NCBI GenBank assembly: GCA_963830485.1
Contig: CAWHNE010000025.1
Span: forward strand, 51,587 to 115,586
DNA length: 64,000 bases
Reading direction: 5' to 3'
Source of the DNA: CAIWHR01 sp963830485
Lineage (GTDB): Bacteria > Pseudomonadota > Gammaproteobacteria > Burkholderiales > Casimicrobiaceae
Positions 46,399 through 55,301 of this stretch are shown piece by piece; position 1 is the stretch's first letter, and every line of letters starts with the position of its first letter. The position numbers were made by a program, and so were the translations under genes. Under the pieces are notes generated by a model. It did no database searches. It was not told the DNA's origin and saw only the letters and a program-made list of their open reading frames with translations.

Positions 46399-48696
46399 AT
46401 GACTGCTCGCACCATTGATCTTCAGCTGACCGGGATGACCTGCGCCGCGTGCGCGGCCCGGATCGAGAAGGTGCTGAACCGCGCGCCCGGCGTCCGCGCG
46501 GCGGTCAACTTCGCGACCGAGACGGCGCACGTCGAATACGAGCCCGAATCGGCAAGCCAGCAGAGCCTGATCGAGGCGGTCCGGAAGGCGGGCTACGATG
46601 CCGCGCCCGCGGTGGACCCGTTCACGCAGCCCGAGCACGAGGCGCGGGTCGAGGCGCGCCGCTACCGCAAGGACCTCGCACTGTTCGCCGTCGCGGCGCT
46701 ATTCACCGCGCCGCTCGTCGCGCAGATGGTGTTTATGGTCAATGGCCGGCACGAGATCATGATGCCGGTGTGGCTGCAGTTCGCGCTCGCCACGCCGGTG
46801 CAGTTCTGGGCCGGCGCGCGCTTCTACCGCGGCGCGTGGAACGCGGTGCGCGGCGGCGCCGCGAACATGGACGTGCTGGTCGCGCTGGGCACGACCGCCG
46901 CGTATCTCTACAGCATCGCCGTGTGGCTCGTGCCGCTCGAGAGCCAGCACGTGTACTTCGAAGCGGCGGCCGTGGTGATCACGCTCGTGCTGCTGGGCAA
47001 GCTGCTCGAGGGACGGGCGAAGGCGAGGACGGCCAACGCGATCCGGCACCTGCTCGCGCTGCAGCCGCCCACCGTGCTGCGCGAGCGCGACGGCGACGTG
47101 AAGGAGGTCCCGCTTTCGCACGTCCGCGCGGGCGACGTCTTCGTGGTCCGCGCCGGAGCGAACGTCCCGGTCGACGGCCGCGTGCTGAGCGGCGAGTCGG
47201 CCGTCAACGAATCGATGCTGACCGGCGAGAGCCAGCCGGTGGCGAAAGCCCCCGGCGATCCGGTGCTCGCCGGGACGGTGAACGAACAGGGACCGCTGCG
47301 CTGCGAGGCCACGGCCGTCGGACAGGCGACGCTGCTCGCCGGCATCGTCCGCCAGGTCGCCGCCGCGCAGGGGTCGAAGGCTCCGGTGCAGCGCATGGCC
47401 GACGCCGTGTCCGCCTGGTTCGTCCCCGCGGTGCTCGTCGTCGCCGCGCTCACGCTCGTCGGCAACGGGCTCGCGCTCGGCGACTGGGGCGAAGCGCTGA
47501 TGCGCGCGACCGCGGTGCTCGTGATCGCGTGCCCGTGCGCGCTGGGCCTCGCCACACCGACGGCGCTGATGGTCGGCGTGGGCAAGGGCGCTGCGGCGGG
47601 CATCCTCGTCCGCAACGCCGCGTCGCTCGAACGTGCAGAGAAGATCGACGCGCTCGTCGTCGACAAGACCGGGACGCTGACCGCGGGCGTGCCGGCCGTC
47701 GTGGCGACCTATCCCCAGCCTGGTTTCACGGTTAACGAATTGCTGCTCCTCGCGCTGTCGCTGGAGCAGGGCGCGACGCACCCGCTCGCCCGCGCGATCG
47801 TCGCGCGCGCGCAGGCGCTGCAGCTGACACCGCTGCCGGTCGCCTCCGTGCGCGTCCACGCCGGCCGCGGCGTCTCCGGCGAGAATGGGCTGCAGACGAT
47901 CCGGCTGGGCTCGCCGTCGTTCCTCGCCGAGTCGGGGGTCGCGCTGCTCGACGCCGGCCCGCCCGCCGATGCGCAGCGCGAAGGTCAGACGATCGTCGGC
48001 GTTGCCGAAGGCACGAAGCTCGTCGGCTGGATCGCGCTCGCCGACGCGCTGCGGCCGAACGCGGCAGCCGCGGTCGCGACCCTCGCCGAGCACGGCGTCG
48101 CGGTCACGATGCTGACGGGCGATCATCCGGCGCCGGCGCTCGCCGTCGCGAAGGCGACCGGCATCGCGAACTGGCGTGCCGAGCAGCTGCCCGAGGACAA
48201 GCGCGCGATGATCGCGTCAATGCAGGCGGAGGGCAAGGTCGTCGGCATGGTCGGCGACGGCGTCAACGACGCGCCCGCACTCGCGCAGGCCGACGTCTCG
48301 TTCGCGATGGGCGCGGGCGCGGGCAGCGCGCTGTCGGCGGCCGACCTCACGCTCCTGCGCAACGATCTCTCCGCGGTCGCCGCGGCGATCGATCTCTCGC
48401 GCGCAACGCTCCGGAAGATCCGGCAGAACCTGTTCTTCGCGTTCGTCTATAACGTGCTCGGCATTCCGCTCGCGGTGTTCGGCCTGCTGACGCCGCCGCT
48501 CGCGGGCGCCGCGATGGCTGCGAGCTCCGTGTCCGTCGTCGCGAATGCGCTGCTGCTCAAGCGCTGGCGCCCGCCCGGGCCGCCTGCGTCGCCGTCGATG
48601 ATGGGCGGATCTCCCGCGGATTCCCGCTCGGCGGCGCCGACGCTCGCGAACGCGCCCATGCCCGACAGCTACCCGATGAAGGAGGAGATCCGATGA
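46399..48696 (+). CDS. copA: copper-exporting P1B-type ATPase
   Basis: A 765-aa Cu(I) pump of the inner membrane. One N-terminal HMA domain carries GMTCAACAAR (CXXC at 15-18). Transmembrane ion site CPC is in VIACPCALGLATP, the phosphorylation site in DKTGTLT, then TGES and GDGVNDAPAL. The single HMA and overall length fit bacterial CopA. Its stop overlaps the copZ start (ATGA), giving a two-gene copper unit of pump plus chaperone. Confidence 0.95.
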   Translation: MTARTIDLQLTGMTCAACAARIEKVLNRAPGVRAAVNFATETAHVEYEPESASQQSLIEAVRKAGYDAAPAVDPFTQPEHEARVEARRYRKDLALFAVAALFTAPLVAQMVFMVNGRHEIMMPVWLQFALATPVQFWAGARFYRGAWNAVRGGAANMDVLVALGTTAAYLYSIAVWLVPLESQHVYFEAAAVVITLVLLGKLLEGRAKARTANAIRHLLALQPPTVLRERDGDVKEVPLSHVRAGDVFVVRAGANVPVDGRVLSGESAVNESMLTGESQPVAKAPGDPVLAGTVNEQGPLRCEATAVGQATLLAGIVRQVAAAQGSKAPVQRMADAVSAWFVPAVLVVAALTLVGNGLALGDWGEALMRATAVLVIACPCALGLATPTALMVGVGKGAAAGILVRNAASLERAEKIDALVVDKTGTLTAGVPAVVATYPQPGFTVNELLLLALSLEQGATHPLARAIVARAQALQLTPLPVASVRVHAGRGVSGENGLQTIRLGSPSFLAESGVALLDAGPPADAQREGQTIVGVAEGTKLVGWIALADALRPNAAAAVATLAEHGVAVTMLTGDHPAPALAVAKATGIANWRAEQLPEDKRAMIASMQAEGKVVGMVGDGVNDAPALAQADVSFAMGAGAGSALSAADLTLLRNDLSAVAAAIDLSRATLRKIRQNLFFAFVYNVLGIPLAVFGLLTPPLAGAAMAASSVSVVANALLLKRWRPPGPPASPSMMGGSPADSRSAAPTLANAPMPDSYPMKEEIR

Positions 48697-48911
48697 GCAC
48701 GATCACGCGCGAGTTCGCGGTCGAGGGCATGCATTGCCAGGGCTGCGTGAAGAGCGTCACTGGCGCCGTCACGCGGTTGCCGGGGGTAACGCACGTCGAC
48801 GTGTCGCTCGAGAAGAAGGCGGCAACGGTCGAATTCGACGCGGCGGCGGCGAATCCCGCGGCGATCGTCGCGGCGATCGAGGGTGCGGGCTTCGAGGCGC
48901 AGCCGCGCTGA
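48693..48911 (+). CDS. copZ: CopZ-like copper chaperone (HMA domain)
   Basis: A 72-aa free-standing heavy-metal-associated domain with GMHCQGC (CXXC at 15-18) and the beta-alpha-beta pattern ending VAAIEGAGFEAQ. It would carry Cu(I) in the cytosol to CopA. The ATG overlaps the copA stop by four bases, so its translation is coupled. Confidence 0.93.
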   Translation: MSTITREFAVEGMHCQGCVKSVTGAVTRLPGVTHVDVSLEKKAATVEFDAAAANPAAIVAAIEGAGFEAQPR

Positions 48912-48977
48912 GCGGATCGATGTCGCCTGCGACCGCAGTTTGCCGCGGTGCAGGACGGGTGCCATAATCGCGACCGG

Positions 48978-49054
<77 letters not shown>

Positions 49055-49129
49055 AAATCACGAGAAAATCAGTCGCGTGCAGCGCGCGATTGCACGTGGA
49101 GCTTGGACTTCCGCAAGCAGCGCGCCATT

Positions 49130-49321
49130 GGCGGCGAAGTCCACGTGAACATCTCAGGACAAGCCGTATGTGGCAAGGGATGTTGCGTGCGCGACTTGTT
49201 CGGTAAGGTGACGTGTTCCTCTCAGCCCACGAGCCAAGTCACACAAGACCTCACTGGCAAGATCGTCTGTGCAGGCCGCCGTGAAGAAGCTTCTGCAGCG
49301 AATTGCCAGCAACCGAAGTAA
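49130..49321 (+). pseudogene. truncated Cys-rich secreted-protein fragment
   Basis: A frame ending at 49321 encodes GQAVCGKGCCVRDLFGKVTCSSQP and then TGKIVCAG, a repeating G-x-x-C pattern like small exported proteins of proteobacterial accessory regions. The expected signal peptide is missing: the upstream part of the frame runs back through the tRNA gene and cannot be the real start. It is best read as the 3' remnant of a gene cut at the tRNA-side junction of the island. Confidence 0.5.
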
Positions 49322-49381
49322 TTTCCGGGTCAATCTGGCTATCCTCCGTATTGGCTCGACGGATCGGTACTCGGGACCGCT

Positions 49382-49735
49382 GTGAGCAAAGCAGACAATA
49401 GTGATGCGCGCGTTGAGGGCGCAGCCACCCTGCCGGTGGGATATCGCCAGGGCCTGGTAACGGCCATCGCGCTGTTCCTGAGTCTTTCCATCGCGTTCCT
49501 GCGTTTCTGGAGCTTCGAGGCGCCTGGGTCCTGGACTCGGGCATCGACCGGTGCAGCGATCCTGACGGGCGCGGGGATCGTGCTCCAACTGGTCGCATTG
49601 TTTCGGGCGCTCGACGTTCGCGACGAGGTCCTGTCGCGCTACCGGTCGACCGTGCGAATCTTCTTCGCGGGTATAGTGATTGCAATCATCGGCGCCACGA
49701 TATCGTCGATCGTCTTGGCCATCGAAGGGGGATGA
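49382..49735 (+). CDS. small membrane protein, function unknown
   Basis: A 117-aa product with three hydrophobic segments (VTAIALFLSLSIAFLRFW, GAAILTGAGIVLQLVALF, IFFAGIVIAIIGATISSIVL) and a conserved-looking LDVRDEVLSRYRSTVRIFF loop. The start is a GTG at 49382. I do not recognise a named family, but the regular membrane topology and the loop argue that it is a real protein. Confidence 0.65.
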   Translation: MSKADNSDARVEGAATLPVGYRQGLVTAIALFLSLSIAFLRFWSFEAPGSWTRASTGAAILTGAGIVLQLVALFRALDVRDEVLSRYRSTVRIFFAGIVIAIIGATISSIVLAIEGG

Positions 49736-50224
49736 TTTCGCCATATCGATCATCCCCGCTCCGCGCTGCTCACCGCGGTCGCCGGTAACCTTGTTCGTCG
49801 AACGCCTGCTTTGTCGGGATTCGATACCGTCTGCTCAGGGTTGCGGGCTCAACCGGTCGACGCAACACCGTCCATCCTTACAGACAAGGGTTTGAAGCCT
49901 ATTGCCTTGCTGCGACCTGGCTTAGCGACGATCCGAGGTTGTACAAGCACGAGTCAGAGGGACCAGGAAACAGCGCTACTTGCGATTAGTACCGATTTGA
50001 CAAGCCCTTGCTGTTGCGTCTCCTAAACCTAGCATGTGTTGCGCTGACCAGTTGAATCCACACCCAAGAGCGGCCTTTGCCGGCGCTTCCCAATAGCGGA
50101 CACCGAAGTGCAGATCGCCGCCCAGCACGCCGGATCGATTGGCGATGACTGCGGTCACCTAGATCGATCCTTTGCCGGCAAGGTGACCACTACGTCGACA
50201 AGCGCAATGACCTGTGGGTAACGC
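49736..50224. other. gap with no supportable gene
   Basis: About 490 bases between the small membrane protein and gshA, visibly less GC-rich than the core of the window. Only short unrelated reading frames are present, and I see no RNA gene or clear promoter. Probably debris of earlier insertions. Confidence 0.5.
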
Positions 50225-51769
50225 TCAGTGAGCTTGAAGAGAGTTGGGTGAAAGATACTGCTGCCGAAAGGTTTCGAACGGCAAGACGTCCTCCGCCTCC
50301 ATGAGCCGCTGCAGGTCGAGGGACTCGTCCGCGATGCGGCGAAAGTGAGATTCCAAGTCTGCCGGCAGCAGTTCGCCGAGCAAGACGTTCCGATGTTCAA
50401 GTGAATGCTCGAGAGCGAATCGGAAGTAAGAGCCGCCGTAGCGCTTCCGTATCGCGGACAGGACACGGGCAGACGGCAGGGACTCAGGGTCCGCCACGAC
50501 GCGGGCCGCAGCCGAAAGTGCGCTGCGGTACTCGCTGCACCCATTCTCTGCGTCGAGCGCCGCAGCAATTGGTTCGCATTCGAGCAGCAGCTGCCTGGAC
50601 CATTCGCGCAGCTCCACCGTTTCGTTGCCTCGCTCCAGACACAGCCCCGGCTCGCGTCCGCGTGCGGCGACCTGTTGCTTGTTGCGTCCGATGGCCGCGA
50701 TCTCCTGCGGCGTGTCAGGGGGACTATCGCTGAGCAGGCAGTGCAGAAGGAAGATATCTAGGAGCCGGACCGTATGCGCTGTGATACCTATTGCGGAGAA
50801 CGGATCCAGATCCATTGCGCGAACCTCGACGTACTGCACGCCCCGCTCGCGTAGCGCCCGCAGCGGCCGCTCACCGCGTCGCACCACGCGCTTCGGGCGA
50901 ATCGTACTGTAGAACTCGTTCTCAATCTGCAGCAGGCTCGTGGCAAGCTGTCGATAATCTTCGCCTTCGCCGACGCCGATCGTCTCGTATGCGGGATACG
51001 GCTTGGTCAGCGCATCTTCGAGCGAGGCCGCATAGCTCGGCAGGTCGTTATAGCTCACGGCAAGCGCATCCTGGGCCGCGCTAAGGTAGCCGAGGCGTCC
51101 CATGCGCAGCGAAGTGGCATGAGGCAGGTACAGGGTGCCGGGTGCTAGCTCCCGCAGCTCGTGCGCGCGCCCCTCAACAAAGGACGAGCACACCGCAGGC
51201 GACGCGCCGAAGAGGTACAGCAGCAGCCACGCGTGCCGCCGGAAATTGCGGATGAGCGCGAAGTATGCCTCGTTGAAATCGCGGAAGTCCGCAAGCGGCC
51301 AACTTTCCTCGGCAAGGGAGAAGTTATAGTGAATCCCAGAGATCATTTGCATGCGCCGTCCATAGCGATGGGAGAGCCCGATGCGGTACAGCGTCTTTGC
51401 CCGCCCCACGTTCGAACGCCCGAAATGCGCGATGGGGATCGCGTTCTCGTCAGGGAGATCGCAAGGCATACTCCCACACCAAAGCATCTCCTCCCCGATG
51501 TAACGATAGACGAACCCGTGAATGTTCGTCAGCTCGTCGAGACAGGCGGTCGCCGTTGAATGGACGCCGGTAATGAACTCGAGCTGCGCTTCGCTAAAGT
51601 CCGTCGTGATGTGCGGATGGGTCAGCGCCGCGCCAAGCACCCGCGGGTGCGGCGTCATGGCCAGGGTGCCGTCCAACCGGACCCGGAGGCTTTCCTTCTC
51701 GATTCCGCGCCGAAGACCGGCGAGGACGACGGGCGAGAGGGAGCTGAGTCTTGTCAGCAAATAGCTCAT
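50225..51769 (-). CDS. gshA: glutamate-cysteine ligase (enterobacterial type)
   Basis: GshA makes gamma-glutamylcysteine, the first step of glutathione synthesis. The 514-aa product matches the E. coli-type ligase throughout: GLRRGIEKESLRV at the start, TDFSEAQLEFITG, GIHYNFSL, and YVEVRAMDLDPF. Length is that of this family. It lies alone in the accessory region on the minus strand, with base composition nearer to its island neighbours than to the core genes. Confidence 0.93.
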   Translation of the reverse strand: MSYLLTRLSSLSPVVLAGLRRGIEKESLRVRLDGTLAMTPHPRVLGAALTHPHITTDFSEAQLEFITGVHSTATACLDELTNIHGFVYRYIGEEMLWCGSMPCDLPDENAIPIAHFGRSNVGRAKTLYRIGLSHRYGRRMQMISGIHYNFSLAEESWPLADFRDFNEAYFALIRNFRRHAWLLLYLFGASPAVCSSFVEGRAHELRELAPGTLYLPHATSLRMGRLGYLSAAQDALAVSYNDLPSYAASLEDALTKPYPAYETIGVGEGEDYRQLATSLLQIENEFYSTIRPKRVVRRGERPLRALRERGVQYVEVRAMDLDPFSAIGITAHTVRLLDIFLLHCLLSDSPPDTPQEIAAIGRNKQQVAARGREPGLCLERGNETVELREWSRQLLLECEPIAAALDAENGCSEYRSALSAAARVVADPESLPSARVLSAIRKRYGGSYFRFALEHSLEHRNVLLGELLPADLESHFRRIADESLDLQRLMEAEDVLPFETFRQQYLSPNSLQAH

Positions 51770-51898
51770 GGTTATCAGAGCGGATGGACACGCACCGCCT
51801 TGTCTAGTGCACCATTTCGCAGGTGATTGGAGAGCATAGACGGTATGCTTTGGGTCGTACTCGGCCGCTCACGGAGGGTCACTGCCGGTAGTTCCCAG

Positions 51899-52411
51899 TC
51901 ACATCGCGGCGCCAACCGGGGTTCCGAGAAACATCTCTCTCAGCCTTTTCGGCCCAATCACGCGGGCTAGCTCATGCAACACGCAGTAGTTGAAGATCAG
52001 CACGACCAATATGAGCTGAATGGCCCAGAAGTGAGGCCATACCATTTCTGCGAGCAACTTCTCGTTGCCGGCCACAAAGCCACCCGCTTCTTTCCAGAAG
52101 TCGACCAGGCGTTCCAGGTAATGGATCACCATGGCTGCCAGAACGTAAATCACGGTCTTCCACGCGACGTTGTAGGCGAGCGGTTTGTCAGGGTAGCGGT
52201 TGATGACCGGCAACATGTCAGCGATGAGCACCGCCTTGCCCAGGACGAGAGCGCCGACCGCCACTTGGATCGGTGTGCTGACCGGAATCCCGGTTCCCTT
52301 CAACATCAGCACGCGCACCACGGCAACCAGTCCCAGGGTAAGGAAGAAGAAGATCGTCGGCGGAATCATCGCAAAGAACTCCTCCTTGATTTTCTCGGAT
52401 AGCTTGTCCAT
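51899..52411 (-). CDS. four-helix membrane protein, function unknown
   Basis: A 170-aa protein with four hydrophobic segments: FFAMIPPTIFFFLTLGLVAV, VAVGALVLGKAVLIADML, AWKTVIYVLAAMVIHYLE and WAIQLILVVLIFNYCVLHEL. The start at 52411 follows GGGGGCGAC. The last segment is followed by a conserved-looking GPKRLREMFLG tail. I recognise no characterised family. The IS3 remnant begins about 60 bases upstream. Confidence 0.7.
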   Translation of the reverse strand: MDKLSEKIKEEFFAMIPPTIFFFLTLGLVAVVRVLMLKGTGIPVSTPIQVAVGALVLGKAVLIADMLPVINRYPDKPLAYNVAWKTVIYVLAAMVIHYLERLVDFWKEAGGFVAGNEKLLAEMVWPHFWAIQLILVVLIFNYCVLHELARVIGPKRLREMFLGTPVGAAM

Positions 52412-52468
52412 GTCGCCCCCATTCAATTCGGAGATTCGGCCCAACGTGCAGGAATGTTGATGGGTAGT

Positions 52469-52982
52469 GTCCGGGGACACCGGACAATCGTCAAACGACC
52501 GCTTCTGCGCTTTCGAATGTCGCCCTCGCTGGCGGCCGTGTTGGAGGTGTACTCACGGGCCGTCGTTGGCTGGGCCATGAGCCGAACCCTAGACAGCAAG
52601 CTGGCCACCGATGCACTGCGCATGGCGATCGGTCGCCGTGGGGCCACCCGCAATCCTGCACTCGGACCAGGGCACGACCTATGCGGCCGCCGAGTACCGG
52701 GAACTGGTCGGCCGATACCCAATCCGGCAGAGCCTGAGTCGCAAGGGAGACTGCTGGGATAAACGCGCCAATGGAAAGCTTCTTCCACACACTCAAGACC
52801 GAGCTCGTGATGCATTGCGACTACAAGACCCGTGACCAGGCGCGCGCCAGCCTGTTCGACTACATGGAAGCGTTCTATAACCGCCAGCGGCGTCACTCGA
52901 CGCTGAACTACGAGGCTCCGCTGGCCTTCGAGACGATGCACGTCGCCTAATTACCGTGTCCACGGAACGTGGGTAAGATCAC
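52469..52982 (+). pseudogene. remnant of an IS3-family transposase (OrfB, integrase catalytic half)
   Basis: Only the C-terminal half of an IS3-type OrfB remains, in three frames. First comes LAAVLEVYSRAVVGWAMSRT, where the usual catalytic Asp is Glu. Next is LHSDQGTTYAA, holding the second Asp. Last is ESFFHTLKTELVMH, holding the catalytic Glu, running to NRQRRHSTLNYEAPLAFE and a TAA at 52948-52950. The following ACCGTGTCCACGGAACGTGGGTAAGATCA resembles a right IS end. On the left, TGTCCGG / CCGGACA at 52469-52487 is palindromic. OrfA and the HTH region are gone, so it is inactive. Confidence 0.85.
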
Positions 52983-53015
52983 TGTCAGAGGTAATAGCGG
53001 CATTGACCGGTTGGA

Positions 53016-53094
53016 TCGACAAGCGCCCGTGGGTCGAGATCAACATGAGGCTCCTTTATCGCAACAGAGGAACCATTCATGGATACCGCTACGA
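53016..53094 (+). repeat. duplicated fragment of the integrase 5' region
   Basis: These 79 bases match 55223-55301 without gaps at most positions, especially ATCAACATGAGGCTCCTTT and CATGGATACCGCTACGA. The second copy covers the leader and first codons of the integrase pseudogene; here the match stops after about 16 bases of coding sequence. A dislodged piece of the same element. Confidence 0.75.
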
Positions 53095-53102
53095 GGACCG
53101 CA

Positions 53103-53383
53103 GGTCGAAGGACCGAGTGCTACGGACGGGCCTGCTTGGATGCGACATCGAGAAGTTTCTTGGTTTTTTGGTGCTGCCGTCGGGCTTTCAGCATTGACGC
53201 GTGACTCATTTTGACCTCCGATGGATCAAAGATTGAATTCGACTTTAGTTTGATCCGATTTTGCGTTCTTGGCTAACTGGCCCAGTTGCCGCGAAATGCG
53301 ACTGACCGCGTTTGAGCGAGGCGTGTGACTGGTCCGGGCCGATCTGCACCCGTCAGTGGTCAGCCCGCTCGCGGTCAGGCTCG
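53103..53383. repeat. direct repeat copy 1 (internally deleted)
   Basis: Two blocks match copy 2 at 57704-58315: 53103-53124 with 57704-57725 (22 of 22), and 53130-53383 with 58062-58315 (254 bases, about four mismatches). In copy 1 the blocks are almost adjacent; in copy 2 about 336 bases lie between. Copy 1 is therefore a deletion derivative, or copy 2 an expansion. It holds the first codons of the lysine-rich gene (minus strand, ATG at about 53215-53217) without the rest. Confidence 0.85.
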
Positions 53384-53439
53384 TTCCCGACCGCCCCAAT
53401 CCATCGCGCGTCAGCGGAGGCCGTTTAGGCGTTATGTCC

Positions 53440-53560
53440 AGTCGGCACGATGGATCGCCGCAGCGGGCGGTTGCAGGGGAAGTCCGAACCGGCCCGGCGG
53501 TGCTGTTCCCAATTGGCCGCGTGCTCGATCCACGCCAACAGGCCCGGCCTGCGGCGTAGA
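53440..53560 (-). pseudogene. degenerate fragment related to the gene at 53700
   Basis: On the minus strand the translated segment GLLAWIEHAANWEQHRRAGSDF, then after a one-base shift PLQPPAAAI, aligns with RLLAWIAGACDWELRRREGL and DYPLQPPEAAI of the neighbouring gene at 53700-54053. Frameshifts and lost ends show it is a dead copy. It lies just beyond the direct repeat. Confidence 0.65.
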
Positions 53561-53699
53561 TCAGGCCGTCGCTGGCTACGGTTTTCCAGTCCGCCGACAG
53601 GAACGCCGGGTCAAGGGAGACGGTGTATCGCCGATACAGCACTGCTCCGATGGCGCCAAGAATTCCGAGTAGAGAGCCTTTATGGCGCGCACGCGCGAC

Positions 53700-54053
53700 C
53701 TACGCGGTCCGATTCCGCTGCTGATGTTTCCGCTCGCCGCGGGTAAGCAGTTCCGCCAGCGCGTCGAAGAGCGCATGTTCCCCGTGGGGGCCCTGCGCGA
53801 ACATCGCACGCAGATCGATTGCTTGGTCAATGCATGCTGTTTCTTGCCCGGGTGGGATCGCGGCCTCGGGCGGTTGCAGCGGGTAGTCGAGTCCTTCACG
53901 GCGACGCAATTCCCAATCGCACGCACCCGCGATCCACGCCAACAACCGCGACGCTGTCTGCGGGACTCGGCCTGTGGCAGCGATTAGCGCGTGCAACTCG
54001 GCGTCGTCCAATTCGGCGAGCGCAGCTGCGACGGAATGCAGGGCGCGATCCAT
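53700..54053 (-). CDS. small conserved accessory protein, function unknown
   Basis: A 117-aa product starting MDRALHSVAAALAELDDAEL, with a central LLAWIAGACDWELRRREGLDYPLQPPEAAIPP and a helical C-terminus (HALFDALAELLTRGERKH). It has no signal peptide or membrane segment. Proteins of this pattern recur in accessory regions of Burkholderiales and Bradyrhizobium as far as I recall; no function is known to me. A decayed relative lies next to it, which indicates local duplication. Confidence 0.6.
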   Translation of the reverse strand: MDRALHSVAAALAELDDAELHALIAATGRVPQTASRLLAWIAGACDWELRRREGLDYPLQPPEAAIPPGQETACIDQAIDLRAMFAQGPHGEHALFDALAELLTRGERKHQQRNRTA

Positions 54054-54568
54054 GGGATTATTCTGCGCCGCCTCGCCACAACTCGATGCCCTCGGCATTG
54101 ATCTAGCGCAAAGGACCGCGCGGGCGCGATACTCGCCGGCAGTGCCGCCGACCACGCCAGCTCAACGCATAGCGTACGCACGAAGCCCGGACCTGCGTTT
54201 GACCTATCCCGCCCGGATTGAATCGCCCTTGGCACGTTCTACGCGGTCGCCATGAAACGCGCCCTGTTGACTGTTGTGGTTAGTCGTTCGGATGAGTGAC
54301 AGCCGGGTGCACGCAGCGCTACTCCATCGCCGGTTGACCAACACCTCCCCGCGCGAAATATCCCAACTTGGGTCGTTTGGATGGCCTATCCCTCCACCCG
54401 ATGGCATCGGCCCCATCGCAGCGCGCTGCCGCTCGAGCCACGCGGGGTTTGTCTCCCGTCAATCCGGCCTGCTCGGCCCGGCGCCACACTGGCTTTGTGA
54501 CACCTTCGAAGGGGATGGCGCAAAGGTGTGAGTGTAGCCAGTCATTGAGCGAGCAAGAGGAGATCGTC
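54054..54568. other. gap with no supportable gene
   Basis: About 515 bases upstream of the universal stress gene. Short frames on both strands show no recognisable domain. A small inverted repeat (CACCTT / AAGGTG) lies near 54500-54530 and may belong to the promoter region of the stress gene. Confidence 0.5.
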
Positions 54569-55009
54569 ATGACGTCCTTGTTGATTCCGGTCGATGGTTC
54601 TGACAATTCGACGCGCGCGGTCGATGCCGCCTGCCGTCAGCTCGCCTATGGCCAGCCGGCGATGGTGCATCTGCTGAACGTTCAGCCGCCGATCAATTCG
54701 GGGATCGTCAAGAACCATCTCAGCCAGGACCTGATCGACAAGTTCTGCCAGGAACTAGGCGAAACGGCCTTGGAACCCGCCCGAGCCCGGCTCCACGATG
54801 TGGGCATCGCGTACACGTCGCACGTCGAAGTCGGTGACGTGGCGCAGACGATTGCCCGCTACGTGCGCGACCTGTACTGCGACCAGGTCATCATGGGCAC
54901 GCGCGGCCTTGGCTCCGGCGCCATTGGGGCCATCTCCGGCCTGCTGATGGGCTCGATCGCGACGAAAGTGCTGCATCTTGTCGAGGTGCCGGTGACATTC
55001 GTGAAGTGA
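54569..55009 (+). CDS. universal stress protein UspA family
   Basis: A 146-aa single-domain Usp with the N-terminal strand LLIPVDGSDNSTRA and the ATP-binding loop GTRGLGSGAIGAISGLLMGSIATKV, which has the G-x2-G-x9-G pattern of nucleotide-binding members. The start follows AGAGGAG. Usp proteins help survival under starvation or respiratory stress. It lies alone among island debris and looks intact. Confidence 0.9.
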   Translation: MTSLLIPVDGSDNSTRAVDAACRQLAYGQPAMVHLLNVQPPINSGIVKNHLSQDLIDKFCQELGETALEPARARLHDVGIAYTSHVEVGDVAQTIARYVRDLYCDQVIMGTRGLGSGAIGAISGLLMGSIATKVLHLVEVPVTFVK

Positions 55010-55222
55010 CCTCGTTCGGTTTGCTCCGCGGGTCCTCGAGGATGGCGATGAACCAGCGCAGCGACCGCGCAGTTCGGACCTCCCTGTGGCGCCTGCTGCT
55101 GAACGCCGATACGGTGAACGACTGTTTATGCAGCGCCTATCGACGCGTGTAGATCGATTCCGAGCGTCGGCTGTTGCGTTTCCGACTGTCCGCTTTCCGC
55201 CGGGGCCAGGGACGGCTCAGGG

Positions 55223-55301
55223 TCGACAATCGCCCGTCGACCGGAATCAACATGAGGCTCCTTTCCCTCAACAGAGAAGCCGTTCATGGATACCGCTACG
55301 A
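55223..55301 (+). repeat. integrase leader, second copy of the 79-base repeat
   Basis: The original context of the duplicated segment seen at 53016-53094. It covers about 63 bases of leader and the first 16 bases of the integrase gene. The remaining bases from 55010 to 55222 contain nothing I can assign. Confidence 0.7.
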
